Positions 53,724 to 62,085 are shown, numbered from the stretch's first letter. The stretch: DNA of 64,000 nucleotides from DASRAP01 sp964503275 (GCA_964503275.1 CAZCZO010000014.1:16216-80215); one strand, 5' to 3'. A program made the numbers and translations. The notes: generated from the letters alone by a model not told the origin.

Positions 53724-54643
53724 GCGCGATACTCCTCGGGGAACGGGTGTCCGGTCACGCGCTCGTAGGCCGCGATGTAGCGCTGGCTGGTCGCCGCGAT
53801 GATGTCGGCTGGCAGTCGGGGTCCCGGTGCCTCGCCATTCCAGCGACCGGCTCGCCGTTCGGCGTCGAGCCAATCCCGGAGGGGCTGCTTGTCGAAGCTA
53901 GGTTGGGAACGCCCCGGCGCATAGTGCTCGGCACCCCAGAAGCGGGAGCTGTCGGGGGTGAGGACCTCGTCGATCAGCAGGATCTCGCCGTCCCGGCTGC
54001 CGAACTCGAACTTCGTGTCGGCGATGATGATCCGGCGGTCCCGCGCGATCGCGTTGCCGCGCTCGTAGATCCACCGGGCCTTCTGCTCGAGCACGCGCGC
54101 CACGTCGGCACCCAGCACGCGCGCGGCCTCCGCCACGGTGATGTTCTCGTCATGCCCCGTCTCGGCCTTCGTCGCGGGCGAGAAGATCGGGGTGGGCAGT
54201 CGGTCACTCTCGAGCAGCCCGGCCGGCACGGGCTCACCGGCGAGCGTGCCGGTCGCCGTGTACTCCTTCCACATCGAGCCCGCGATGTAGCCGCGGATGA
54301 CGCACTCCACGGGGAACACGGTGGTCCGGTGGCAGAGCATCGCGCGGCCGACCAGCGTCGACCGCTGCGGTGCGAGTGCCGGCAGCGCGTCGATGATGCG
54401 GTCGACGTCGGCGGTGATCAGATGATGCGGCATCGCCTCCCCGAACTGCGCAAGCCACCACGCGGTCATCTGCGTCAGCACCGCGCCCTTCGAGGGGATG
54501 GGATCCGGGAGCACGACATCGAAGGCGCTCACGCGATCGCTGGCGACCAGCAGCAGCCGCGCGTCGTCGACGATATACACATCGCGCACCTTGCCGCGGC
54601 GCAGCAGCGGCAGGGGCACGGCCGTCTCGGCATGCACGGCCAT
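53720..54643 (-). CDS. purC: SAICAR synthetase
   Basis: 307 aa from ATG 54643. Joins CAIR with aspartate. Motifs are LLRRGKVRDVYIVDDARLLLVASDRVSAFD at the start, VIRGYIAGSMWKEY, and IIADTKFEFG with DEVLTPDSSRFW. It is longer than the 240-aa bacterial form and resembles the roughly 300-aa form. It shares one base with the purB stop, and SAICAR is the direct substrate of PurB. Confidence 0.96.
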   Translation of the reverse strand: MAVHAETAVPLPLLRRGKVRDVYIVDDARLLLVASDRVSAFDVVLPDPIPSKGAVLTQMTAWWLAQFGEAMPHHLITADVDRIIDALPALAPQRSTLVGRAMLCHRTTVFPVECVIRGYIAGSMWKEYTATGTLAGEPVPAGLLESDRLPTPIFSPATKAETGHDENITVAEAARVLGADVARVLEQKARWIYERGNAIARDRRIIIADTKFEFGSRDGEILLIDEVLTPDSSRFWGAEHYAPGRSQPSFDKQPLRDWLDAERRAGRWNGEAPGPRLPADIIAATSQRYIAAYERVTGHPFPEEYRA

Positions 54644-56076
54644 CAGACCCGTACCTCGTCGCGCGTGGGCACGTCCGGGGTCGCATCGAGCAGCGCTTGG
54701 ACCTGTTCGTCGATGAACTCATCCACCTGCTCGGGGGACCGGCCGACGTAGCGCTCGGGCGCGGCGATCGCACGCAGATCCTCGAGCGACACGCCGAAGC
54801 GCGGGTCCGCCGCGAGGCGCTCCAGCATATCATTCGCCGCGCCCTCGTCCTTCATGGCCCGCGCGGCCGCGATGCTGTGCTGCCGGATCACCTCGTGTGC
54901 GACCTGGCGGTCCCCGCCGGCGCGCACCGCGCGCACGATCAGCTCCTCCGTCGCCATGAAGGGCAGCTCCGCCATGACCCGCTGACGCACGCGCGCGGGG
55001 TGCACCTCCAGTCCCCCGCAGATGTTCTCCATGAGCAGCAGCATCGCATCCGTCGCCAGGAACGACTCGGGGATCGCGAGCCGGCGATTCGCACTGTCGT
55101 CCAGCGTCCGCTCGAAGTACTGCACGGCATGCGTCTGGTTCGCGTTCGGCTCGAGCGATAGCACGAAGCGCGCCAGCGCCGCGATCCGCTCGGCCCGCAT
55201 GGGGTTGCGCTTGTAGGCCATCGCACTGGACCCGATCTGTTCCTTCTCGAACGGCTCCTCGATCTCGCCGAAGGCCTGCAACATGCGCAGATCCCCGGAG
55301 AACTTGGATGCCGAGGCGGCGAGTCCCGCGACGACGCCGAGCACCTGGGCGTCCAGTTTGCGCGTGTAGGTCTGCCCCGAGACCGGGATGGACTCCGCGA
55401 ACCCCATCGCCGTCGTGACGCGGCGGTCCAAGGCCCGCACCTTGCCGTGGTCGCCGTCGAAGAGGGTGAGGAACGAGGCCTGGGTGCCGGTGGTGCCCTT
55501 CACGCCGCGGAAGGGCAGGGTGGCGATCCGGTGATCGAGGTCGGCGACATCGAGCAACAGATCCTGCATCCACAACGTCGCCCGTTTGCCCACGGTGGTC
55601 AGCTGCGCCGGCTGGAGATGCGTGTAGCCGAGGGCCGGGAACGAGCGCCAGTCGCGCGCGAATGCGGCGAGTTGGCGCAGGATCGCGATCGTTCGCGCCC
55701 GCAACAGCTCGAGGCCGCGCCGCATCAGGATCAGGTCGGCGTTGTCCGTCACGAAGGCGCTCGTCGCGCCCAGGTGGATGACGCCACGCGCCGCGGGCGC
55801 CGCATCGCCGAAGGCATGGACATGCGCCATGACGTCGTGGCGGAAGCGCCGCTCGTACTCCGCGACGGCCGCGAAATCGATGTCGTCGAGGTGCGCCCGC
55901 ATCTGCGCGAGGGCCTCGTCGCTGATGGCGACGCCGAGGTCGCGCTCGGCCTCGGCCAGCGCCAGCCAGAGACGCCGCCACAGGCCGTACCGTGACTGCG
56001 CGCCCCAGAGGCTCAGCATCGCGGGGGAGGCATACCGCTCGGAGAGCGGCGAGGAATAGCGAGCAGGATCCATCAC
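54643..56076 (-). CDS. purB: Adenylosuccinate lyase
   Basis: 477 aa from ATG 56076 (a second ATG follows). Splits SAICAR and adenylosuccinate, releasing fumarate. Fumarase-superfamily signature GSSAMAYKRNPMRAE is present, with the catalytic HLGATSAFVTDNAD and GYTHLQPAQLTT stretches. It overlaps the HtrA gene by 4 bases and purC by 1. Confidence 0.96.
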   Translation of the reverse strand: MMDPARYSSPLSERYASPAMLSLWGAQSRYGLWRRLWLALAEAERDLGVAISDEALAQMRAHLDDIDFAAVAEYERRFRHDVMAHVHAFGDAAPAARGVIHLGATSAFVTDNADLILMRRGLELLRARTIAILRQLAAFARDWRSFPALGYTHLQPAQLTTVGKRATLWMQDLLLDVADLDHRIATLPFRGVKGTTGTQASFLTLFDGDHGKVRALDRRVTTAMGFAESIPVSGQTYTRKLDAQVLGVVAGLAASASKFSGDLRMLQAFGEIEEPFEKEQIGSSAMAYKRNPMRAERIAALARFVLSLEPNANQTHAVQYFERTLDDSANRRLAIPESFLATDAMLLLMENICGGLEVHPARVRQRVMAELPFMATEELIVRAVRAGGDRQVAHEVIRQHSIAAARAMKDEGAANDMLERLAADPRFGVSLEDLRAIAAPERYVGRSPEQVDEFIDEQVQALLDATPDVPTRDEVRV

Positions 56077-57470
56077 TTGATCACGATGTCGGTTGAGAAG
56101 ATCGCGCCACTGCGCTCGAACACGAGTTCGATGGGGCCACGTCCGGCGAAATAGTCGAGCAGGCGGGCGGCGGCGGCGGCATCATCGACCGCCACGCGGT
56201 TGATCCCCACGAGCACGTCGCCGACCTGGATGCCGATCGCCGAGGCGATGCGTTCTGAGACCCGGTACACGAGGGCCCCGCGTGTGCTCCGGATGCCGCG
56301 CTCGCCACGGATGGTCGGCGTCAGGGACACCAGCTCCATCTCGCGCAGCACCTGGACCTTCGGGGCCCCGATCTCCGGGAGGTCCGCGACGCTGACCGTC
56401 ACGTCGACCTCGCGGCCGGCGCGCACGAGGCGGATCGCGATGCGCTCGCCCACCCGGCGGTCCAGCAAGTCGGATTCCCAGTCGAAGTAGCTGCGAATGA
56501 CGCGGCTGCCCACGCCGACGATCTGGTCGCCGACGCGCAGCCCCGCCGCCGCCGCGGGCGACCCCGGGACCACCGTGCTGATGACGGCACCGGCCGCCAG
56601 CGCTTCACGGGGATTGGCGCCCGACGGCACGCGCAGTTTGACGCCGATCCACGGCCGGCGGACGGCGCCGTTCGCGACGAGATCGTCCGCGACCCGCACG
56701 ACTCGGTTGATCGGCACCGCGAACCCGAGGCCGACCGAGCCCTGCGAGGGGGTGTAGATCACCGTGTTCACCCCGATGACCTCGCCAGCCGCGTTCACCA
56801 GCGGCCCACCCGAGTTCCCCGGATTGATCGCGGCGTCGGTCTGCAGCATGTCATAAGTGCTGGCGCCGCCCTGCGTCCGTGCGACCAGGTTGCGGCCCGT
56901 CCCGCTGATGACGCCGGCCGTCACGCTCGGTTCGGGGTTCCCGAGCGCGAAGCCGAAGGGATTCCCGATCGCGATCGCCCACTCGCCGACGAGCACGTCA
57001 CGCGAATCGCCGAGCGGCGCGACCGGGAGATCCTTCGCGTCGATCCGCAGGACCGCAATGTCGTTGACCTCATCGGCGCCGAGCACCGTGGCCGGATAGG
57101 TGGTGCCGTCCCGGAGCGCGACCGCGACCGTGGCCGCCGCACTCACGACGTGCGCATTCGTGATGATGAGGCCGTCGGCCCGGAGGATGAATCCTGACCC
57201 GATCGACGCGGCGCTGCGCTCGGCCGATCGGCGTCCGAAGAACCAGTCGAACTCATCGGCGGCGACCCGCTCCCGCCGTTCCGTCTGCACCGTGACGACC
57301 GCCGGCGCGACCCGAGCGACGGCGTCGGTGATGGCCGTGCGGCGCGACGCCGTGACGGCCGCCGATGCCGCTTGGGCGGACTCCGCCGCCATCGCGGGCC
57401 GGACCGGCGGTGACGGCGCCTCGCAGGCCGCGAGGCCGATCAGCAGCAGGGGCAGGACCAGCCGCGTCAT
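56073..57470 (-). CDS. HtrA/Deg-type serine protease lipoprotein with two PDZ domains
   Basis: 465 aa from ATG 57470. A lipoprotein signal peptide ends in the lipobox LAAC (Cys16). The trypsin-like domain has the triad His107 (TNAHVV), Asp137 (NDIAVLRID) and Ser220 (GNSGGP). Two PDZ-like regions follow, at about 285-375 and 380-465. The domain order is that of DegP/DegQ/DegS, which degrade or sense misfolded envelope proteins. Lipid anchoring is unusual for the group. Downstream purB and upstream transaldolase-like genes overlap it by 4 bases each. DegQ versus DegS function cannot be told from sequence. Confidence 0.93.
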   Translation of the reverse strand: MTRLVLPLLLIGLAACEAPSPPVRPAMAAESAQAASAAVTASRRTAITDAVARVAPAVVTVQTERRERVAADEFDWFFGRRSAERSAASIGSGFILRADGLIITNAHVVSAAATVAVALRDGTTYPATVLGADEVNDIAVLRIDAKDLPVAPLGDSRDVLVGEWAIAIGNPFGFALGNPEPSVTAGVISGTGRNLVARTQGGASTYDMLQTDAAINPGNSGGPLVNAAGEVIGVNTVIYTPSQGSVGLGFAVPINRVVRVADDLVANGAVRRPWIGVKLRVPSGANPREALAAGAVISTVVPGSPAAAAGLRVGDQIVGVGSRVIRSYFDWESDLLDRRVGERIAIRLVRAGREVDVTVSVADLPEIGAPKVQVLREMELVSLTPTIRGERGIRSTRGALVYRVSERIASAIGIQVGDVLVGINRVAVDDAAAAARLLDYFAGRGPIELVFERSGAIFSTDIVIK

Positions 57471-58129
57471 CGCCCTCGGGGGCGGGGGCGCCGACTCAGG
57501 TCGCTGAGCAGCTGGTCCAACGCCCGATCGGTCAGCGGATGCTGCAACAGCGCGCGATGCGTCGTCGGGGAGACGACCACCGCATCGGCACCGGCGAGCA
57601 CCGCTTCCGCCGCCAGACGCGGGCTGTCGGTGGCGACCGCGATGACGTCGCAAGGCACCCCGTGGCGCTGGAACACTGCCGCGGCATCCCGGACCACGGC
57701 GGTCGCATCGTGGCCGGCCTGGTCCAGCGCCTCGACGGCGATGCACACCGCATGCGCACCGCTCTTCGCCGCCAGGAGTGCTTGGACCGGGGTCGTCACG
57801 AGCGAGGCGGCGGTGCGCACGCCCTCGGTCGCCAACTGCCGCAGTGCGCTGAGACCGTCGTCGACGCAGGGCAAGACGATGATGACGTCATCGACGGCCC
57901 GGGCCAACTCGCGTCCCTGCCGGTAGAGCTCGTCGGTCACGACGGCGGCGACCGTCGCATAGAGTGGAGGCGTGAGGCGCTTGGCGAGCGTGGCAAGGTG
58001 CTCTGCGGGGTCCGCGCCGAACGCGTCCCGGTCGAGGGCGGCGGCCGAGACGTAGGCCCCATCGACCATGCGCGTGGCCAAGGCCGCCGTGATCGTCGAC
58101 GCGGAAGCGGACTCCAGCAGGATCCTCAT
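57467..58129 (-). CDS. Transaldolase/fructose-6-phosphate aldolase-like protein lacking the catalytic lysine
   Basis: 220 aa from ATG 58129, in an ATGA overlap with truA. Length and the strand pattern DVIIVLPCVDDGLSALRQL..EGVRTAASLVTTPVQALLAAKSGA follow the small TalC/FSA type of transaldolase. Key residues differ. The Schiff-base Lys of the VVKVP strand is Val85. The N-terminal LDT Asp is Glu6. The TTNP motif reads YVSA. It is therefore probably not an active transaldolase. Function unknown: it may be a pseudoenzyme or have a changed activity. Confidence 0.72.
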   Translation of the reverse strand: MRILLESASASTITAALATRMVDGAYVSAAALDRDAFGADPAEHLATLAKRLTPPLYATVAAVVTDELYRQGRELARAVDDVIIVLPCVDDGLSALRQLATEGVRTAASLVTTPVQALLAAKSGAHAVCIAVEALDQAGHDATAVVRDAAAVFQRHGVPCDVIAVATDSPRLAAEAVLAGADAVVVSPTTHRALLQHPLTDRALDQLLSDLSRRPRPRGR

Positions 58130-58902
58130 GCGGCGGCCTCGTACAGTTCCGGGGGATAGGTGACGGCCTCCAGGCACAAGGCATGCGCAGGCGCTGGCGG
58201 CGAGACCTGTGCGTTGTCCGCAGCAACGAGCAACATGTCGAGGTCCTCCAGTGGCCGCTGTCCGCTCGCGATATCGAGCAACGTTCCGACGAGGAAGCGC
58301 ACCATGTGGTGCAAGAAGCGGTTCGCCTCGATCTCGAAGCGCAGGCCGCCCGGGACGTCCGTCCACTGGGCCTGCCGGATGACGCAGCGATGATCGTCGC
58401 TGGCCGGCGCCGTGCCTCGCACCGCGAAGGCCACGAAGCAGCGCTCACCGGGCAGGCGGGCGGTCGCGGCGTCGAGTCGCGCCCGGTCCAGGGGCCGCCG
58501 CATCGCGTACTCCCATCGCCGTCGGAATGGGGAGCGTGCCGCATCGTCGGTGCCCACGAGGTAGCTGTAGCGTCGCGCGACGGCGCTATAGCGCGCGTGG
58601 AAGTCGGGGCGCATCGGGTGCGCCGCCGCGACCCATTGATCCGACGGCAGCACGGCATTCAGCGCCTTGCGCAGCGACGCGGCATCCCAGCGCGCGGGCA
58701 CCCGGACGCCGACCGCTTGCCCCCGGGCATGGACGCCCGCATCGGTGCGGCCCGCCCCGATCGCCGGCACGGCCTGGGCACAGAGGCGCGCCAAGCTGGC
58801 CTCGAGCTCGCCCTGGACCGTGCGCCGATCCGGCTGTCGCTGCCAGCCGGCGAAGGCACTGCCATCGTAGTGCAGGACGAGTTGGATGGTGCGGGGCTCC
58901 AT
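58126..58902 (-). CDS. truA: tRNA pseudouridine(38-40) synthase TruA
   Basis: 258 aa from ATG 58902. Modifies the anticodon stem-loop. It shows YDGSAFAGWQRQPDRRTVQGELE, the catalytic Asp54 in GRTDAGVHA, RYSYLV and the C-terminal RFLHHMVRFLVGTLLDI. It is the first gene of a long minus-strand operon and has a promoter whose -10 element is seven bases from the start codon. Confidence 0.96.
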   Translation of the reverse strand: MEPRTIQLVLHYDGSAFAGWQRQPDRRTVQGELEASLARLCAQAVPAIGAGRTDAGVHARGQAVGVRVPARWDAASLRKALNAVLPSDQWVAAAHPMRPDFHARYSAVARRYSYLVGTDDAARSPFRRRWEYAMRRPLDRARLDAATARLPGERCFVAFAVRGTAPASDDHRCVIRQAQWTDVPGGLRFEIEANRFLHHMVRFLVGTLLDIASGQRPLEDLDMLLVAADNAQVSPPAPAHALCLEAVTYPPELYEAAA

Positions 58903-58909
58903 CTGTTGA

Positions 58910-58939
58910 AACGTAACGGATGCCTCCGAGGTCGAGCAA
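58910..58939 (-). promoter_or_regulatory. Promoter of the truA-to-ppdK operon, close to the truA start
   Basis: On the minus strand TTGCTC (58939-58934), 18 bases and TACGTT (58915-58910), then seven bases to ATG 58902. The transcript is predicted to start at or beside the start codon. A GGAGG further upstream lies inside the promoter spacer and would not be transcribed. Confidence 0.6.
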
Positions 58940-58957
58940 CGGACGCGGCGACGGTGA

Positions 58958-58987
58958 TTGACGGATAGACGGCGGACGCCCCATCTT
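58958..58987 (+). promoter_or_regulatory. Promoter of the GAF gene-trpD unit
   Basis: TTGACG (58958-58963), 18 bases and CATCTT (58982-58987). It is back to back with the truA promoter, with 18 bases between the two -35 hexamers. The leader to ATG 59049 is about 55 bases. Confidence 0.52.
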
Positions 58988-59048
58988 CCGCTCCCAGTGC
59001 TGCGTGCGGGCCATCGGGTCGTGCCGCGGACGCCTCCGACCGCGCTCT

Positions 59049-60353
59049 ATGCCGCCGCGACCTCTCGACGCCCTCGCCTTCGCGCTTGCCGCCGCCTCCG
59101 ATCTGGACGGGGCGCTGGTCGCGCTGGCCGGAAGCGTCGCCGAGCTCGACCGCGGCGTCTCTGTCGTGCTGTTCCGCTACGATGCGGCCAGTGGGGTGCT
59201 CACGGAGCGCCTGACCGTGCCGGGGCCGCGCGTTTCGCGCGCGCCGATCGAGATCGCGCTGCAGCATCTCCCCCGCGGAACGGCCTTCCAGGTCGCGGCG
59301 GGGGCGGGCTTCGTGGACATCGGTGTCGAGGCCCCCCACTTCTTCCGCGTGCTCGGGCTGCGTGAGCCGACCGGGGGCGGGGCGTTGGCGATGAAGGGCC
59401 TGCGGATCGACGGGCAGCTCGTCGCGGTCTTGGCGCTCATCGAGGAGCGCCGGGTCGTCGGGACGCGCGATGTCGAACGCGTCGCGCCCGCCGTCGCCCT
59501 CTTCGAGCTGGCGCTCGCGCGCACGATCGAGCGCGGCGCGCGTCTGGAGGCGGTCCGCGCACTCGAATCCACGCTGGCCAAGGTCCACGCCGATCACGCG
59601 GCCCGCGTGTCCACCCTCGAAGCCGCCTTGGAGGCGGCTGGCGTCATGGGGCCGGCGCTCGGCGCGCCTGCCACGGCGACGCCGGTGCGCCTTCCGGACC
59701 AGTCCGCGGAGGAGCTGCGACGACTCCAACAGCGACTCCGCGCGCTCGAGCAGCAGGTGGGCGCGGCCACGGCGCAGCTGGAGCAGGCGCATGTCGAGCT
59801 GCATCGGCGCAGTGAGGTGTTGCGACAGCGATCCCGCACCTTGTACCTGCTGGAGCGGGTGCTCACGCTGGCGGCGACTACCAGCGAGCCTCGGGTGCTC
59901 GCCGATGGGTTGCTCGCCCTCGTGGGCGACGACATGCAGTCGCAACGCTGCTCGCTGTTCCTGCGGGCGGCCGATCCGGACTTCCTCTATCTCGCCGCAG
60001 CGCGCGGCCTGGCGCCGCATATCCGACTCGGCCAGCGCATCAAGGTCGGTGAAGGGGTGGCCGGCCGGGTGGCAGCGTCGAAGGAGCCGTTGCTCGTGGT
60101 CGACGCGCTGGATGGCGACACGGAGGCGTTGCTCCGCGACGATTACCTGACCACGGGTTCCTTCATCTCGTTCCCGCTCGTGCTGCGCGACGAGCTGCTC
60201 GGCGTCGTGAATCTGACGAATCGGGTCCAGCGGGGCCTGTTCGTCGAGGAGGATGTCGAACGCGTGCGCTTGCTGGGGTTGGTCTGCGCACTCGTCGCGG
60301 CGGAGGCCGACCTCGCGTCCCGCTTGAGCCGGGTGACGGAGGGTGTTGCGTGA
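59049..60353 (+). CDS. GAF-domain protein with central coiled coil
   Basis: 434 aa from ATG 59049. The N-terminal 150 residues form a divergent GAF-like sensor fold. Residues about 165-270 are predicted coiled coil with many Glu/Gln/Arg/Leu heptads. A well-formed GAF domain fills about 275-425 (RVLADGLLALVGDDMQSQRCSLFL and EGVAGRVAASKEPLLVVDAL). No kinase, GGDEF or other output domain is present, so it may act by protein contact. An upstream in-frame start at 59004 lacks conserved sequence. The stop overlaps trpD by 4 bases, which ties a signalling-type protein to tryptophan synthesis. Confidence 0.82.
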   Translation: MPPRPLDALAFALAAASDLDGALVALAGSVAELDRGVSVVLFRYDAASGVLTERLTVPGPRVSRAPIEIALQHLPRGTAFQVAAGAGFVDIGVEAPHFFRVLGLREPTGGGALAMKGLRIDGQLVAVLALIEERRVVGTRDVERVAPAVALFELALARTIERGARLEAVRALESTLAKVHADHAARVSTLEAALEAAGVMGPALGAPATATPVRLPDQSAEELRRLQQRLRALEQQVGAATAQLEQAHVELHRRSEVLRQRSRTLYLLERVLTLAATTSEPRVLADGLLALVGDDMQSQRCSLFLRAADPDFLYLAAARGLAPHIRLGQRIKVGEGVAGRVAASKEPLLVVDALDGDTEALLRDDYLTTGSFISFPLVLRDELLGVVNLTNRVQRGLFVEEDVERVRLLGLVCALVAAEADLASRLSRVTEGVA

Positions 60354-61387
60354 GCGCGGACGCACTCGCATCGGCGATCCGGACCCTTGCCAGTGGCCGC
60401 AGCCTGGACGCCGAGGCGACCGCCGCGGCGTTCGATGTGTTGATGCGGGGAGATGCGACCTCCGCGCAGACGGCGGCGCTGCTGATGGGGTTGCGGGTCC
60501 GTGGGGAATCGGCGGCGACGGTCGCCGGCGCGGCGCAGGCGCTGCGCCATGTGATGCGGACCATCGACCTCCCCCGGCCGGAGGGGATCGTGGACACCTG
60601 CGGCACCGGCGGCGGCACGCTCACGACGTTCAACATCTCCACGGCGGCCGCCTTCGTGGCCGTCGCCGGCGGTGCGCGGGTCGCGAAGCACGGCAACCGC
60701 TCGTTCACATCCGCCTGTGGCAGTGCGGACGTCCTTGAGGCCTTGGGCATCGCCATCGAGGTACCGATCGATCGCCTGCCGGCGATCTTCGACGCCACGG
60801 GGATCGTCTTCATGTTCGCCCCGCTGATGCACCCCGCGATGCGGCATGTCGGACCGGTGCGCCGTGAACTGGGCATCGCGACCGTCATGAACATCGTCGG
60901 CCCCCTGGCGAATCCGGCCCGGGTGGGCCGTCAGGTCATCGGCGTCGCGGACCGCGAGAAGGCGCCGCTGTTGGCGGACGCGTTGGTGCAACTGGGTAGC
61001 CGTCGTGCGCTCGTGGTCCACGGGGCGCCCGGCATCGATGAGATCTCACCGTTGGGGACGACCGAGGTGCTCGAGGTCCGCGACGGGTCCGTGCACGCAT
61101 GGCAGATCGAGCCTGCGGCGTACGGCTTCGCGCGCATCGCGCCCGATGACCTCGCCGGCGGGAGTCCGGCGGTCAACGCGCGCATCATCGAGGACCTGCT
61201 CGCCGGCGGGGGACTTCCGGGTGCGGCGGCGGCCGTCATCCTCAACGCCGCCGCCGCGCTGCTCGTCGCGGAGCGGGTGCCCGACTTCGCGGCGGGCGTG
61301 GCGCTCGCGCGAGACGCGTTGCACAGCGGCGGCGGTCTCAGCGTCCTGGAGGCGCTACGCGCCCACGCCCCACGAGGGACCGCCTAG
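60350..61387 (+). CDS. trpD: Anthranilate phosphoribosyltransferase
   Basis: 345 aa from GTG 60350. Second step of tryptophan synthesis. Motifs are DTCGTGGGTLTTFNIST for PRPP, KHGNRSFTSACGSADVLEALG for anthranilate, FMFAPLMHPAMRHVGPVRRELGIAT, and NIVGPLANP. No trpE or trpG is in the window. Its stop and that of convergent lexA share the same CTAG. Confidence 0.97.
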   Translation: MSADALASAIRTLASGRSLDAEATAAAFDVLMRGDATSAQTAALLMGLRVRGESAATVAGAAQALRHVMRTIDLPRPEGIVDTCGTGGGTLTTFNISTAAAFVAVAGGARVAKHGNRSFTSACGSADVLEALGIAIEVPIDRLPAIFDATGIVFMFAPLMHPAMRHVGPVRRELGIATVMNIVGPLANPARVGRQVIGVADREKAPLLADALVQLGSRRALVVHGAPGIDEISPLGTTEVLEVRDGSVHAWQIEPAAYGFARIAPDDLAGGSPAVNARIIEDLLAGGGLPGAAAAVILNAAAALLVAERVPDFAAGVALARDALHSGGGLSVLEALRAHAPRGTA

Positions 61388-61989
61388 TAGCGGCGCAGCA
61401 CGCCCACCACGATGCCTTGGATCCGCAGGTCGGCGTCCTTGTAGAACATCGGGGACAGCTGCTCGTTGGCCGGCTGCAATCGGACCCGCCCATCGCGCTC
61501 GCGGAAGTAGCGCTTGACCGTGGCCGCATTGCCATCGACCAAGGCGATCACCATCTCACCGTTGTCCGCCGACTGACGTTCCCGCACGACCACGTAGTCG
61601 CCATCGCGGATCTGCTCGTCGACCATCGAACTTCCCTTCACGCGCAGGACGAAGTGACTGCCGCGCCCCACGAAGCTCTCGGGAACGGCGACGGTCTGGT
61701 CTGCGCTCAGTTCCTCGATGGGCTGCCCGGCGGCGACGGACCCCAGCAGCGGCAACTCCACGGCGCGCGGGAACATGTCGGACGGCAGGATCTCGATCGC
61801 GCGACTCTCGTTGTATGACCGCTTGATGTAGCCCTTCCGTTCGAGGTTGCTGAGGTGCTCGTGAACGGTCGCGAGCGAGTTATAGTTGAACTGCTCGGCG
61901 ATCTCCTCAAAGCTCGGGGCGAATCCGTTCGCCTCCCCGTACTGGTTGAGGAAGTCGAGGATCTCGCGCTGGCGCTTGGTGAGCGGCAT
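61384..61989 (-). CDS. lexA: LexA repressor
   Basis: 201 aa from ATG 61989. SOS regulator with an N-terminal winged helix (KRQREILDFLNQY, then GFAPSFEEIAEQFNYNSLATVHEHL) and a C-terminal self-cleaving domain. Cleavage site Ala87-Gly88, catalytic Ser121 in KGSSMVDEQI and Lys159 in ATVKRYF are all in place. The recognition helix differs from the E. coli sequence, so the operator is probably different too. A direct repeat upstream (62043-62057) is a candidate operator. It lies inverted inside the trp gene cluster. Confidence 0.96.
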   Translation of the reverse strand: MPLTKRQREILDFLNQYGEANGFAPSFEEIAEQFNYNSLATVHEHLSNLERKGYIKRSYNESRAIEILPSDMFPRAVELPLLGSVAAGQPIEELSADQTVAVPESFVGRGSHFVLRVKGSSMVDEQIRDGDYVVVRERQSADNGEMVIALVDGNAATVKRYFRERDGRVRLQPANEQLSPMFYKDADLRIQGIVVGVLRRY

Positions 61990-62042
61990 GGGACACCTCA
62001 GACGGCGTGGAGTGGAGCCCGCGTCCTCGTGACCCGGGCGAC

Positions 62043-62057
62043 CGAATATGTACCGAA
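62043..62057. promoter_or_regulatory. CGAA-N7-CGAA direct repeat, candidate LexA operator
   Basis: CGAA (62043-62046), seven bases, CGAA (62054-62057); the repeat extends to ACCGAATAT/ACCGAAATAT. The 11-base period equals that of the alphaproteobacterial LexA box GTTC-N7-GTTC, although the half-site differs. It overlaps and follows the predicted lexA -10 element. Function is inferred from position only. Confidence 0.4.
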
Positions 62058-62085
62058 ATATCCCCAAAGAGGCACCGAAGTGCAA
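62057..62085 (-). promoter_or_regulatory. Candidate lexA promoter
   Basis: On the minus strand TTGCAC (62085-62080), 17 bases and GATATT (62062-62057). The -35 hexamer coincides with the trpC GTG start codon. The leader to ATG 61989 would be about 60 bases. Confidence 0.4.

Noticed and set aside
62041..62060. Palindromic Gram-positive-type SOS box (GAAC-N4-GTTC) upstream of lexA
   Set aside because: The inverted repeat does not hold on base-by-base pairing. Only the direct repeat CGAA-N7-CGAA is real, so I report that instead.
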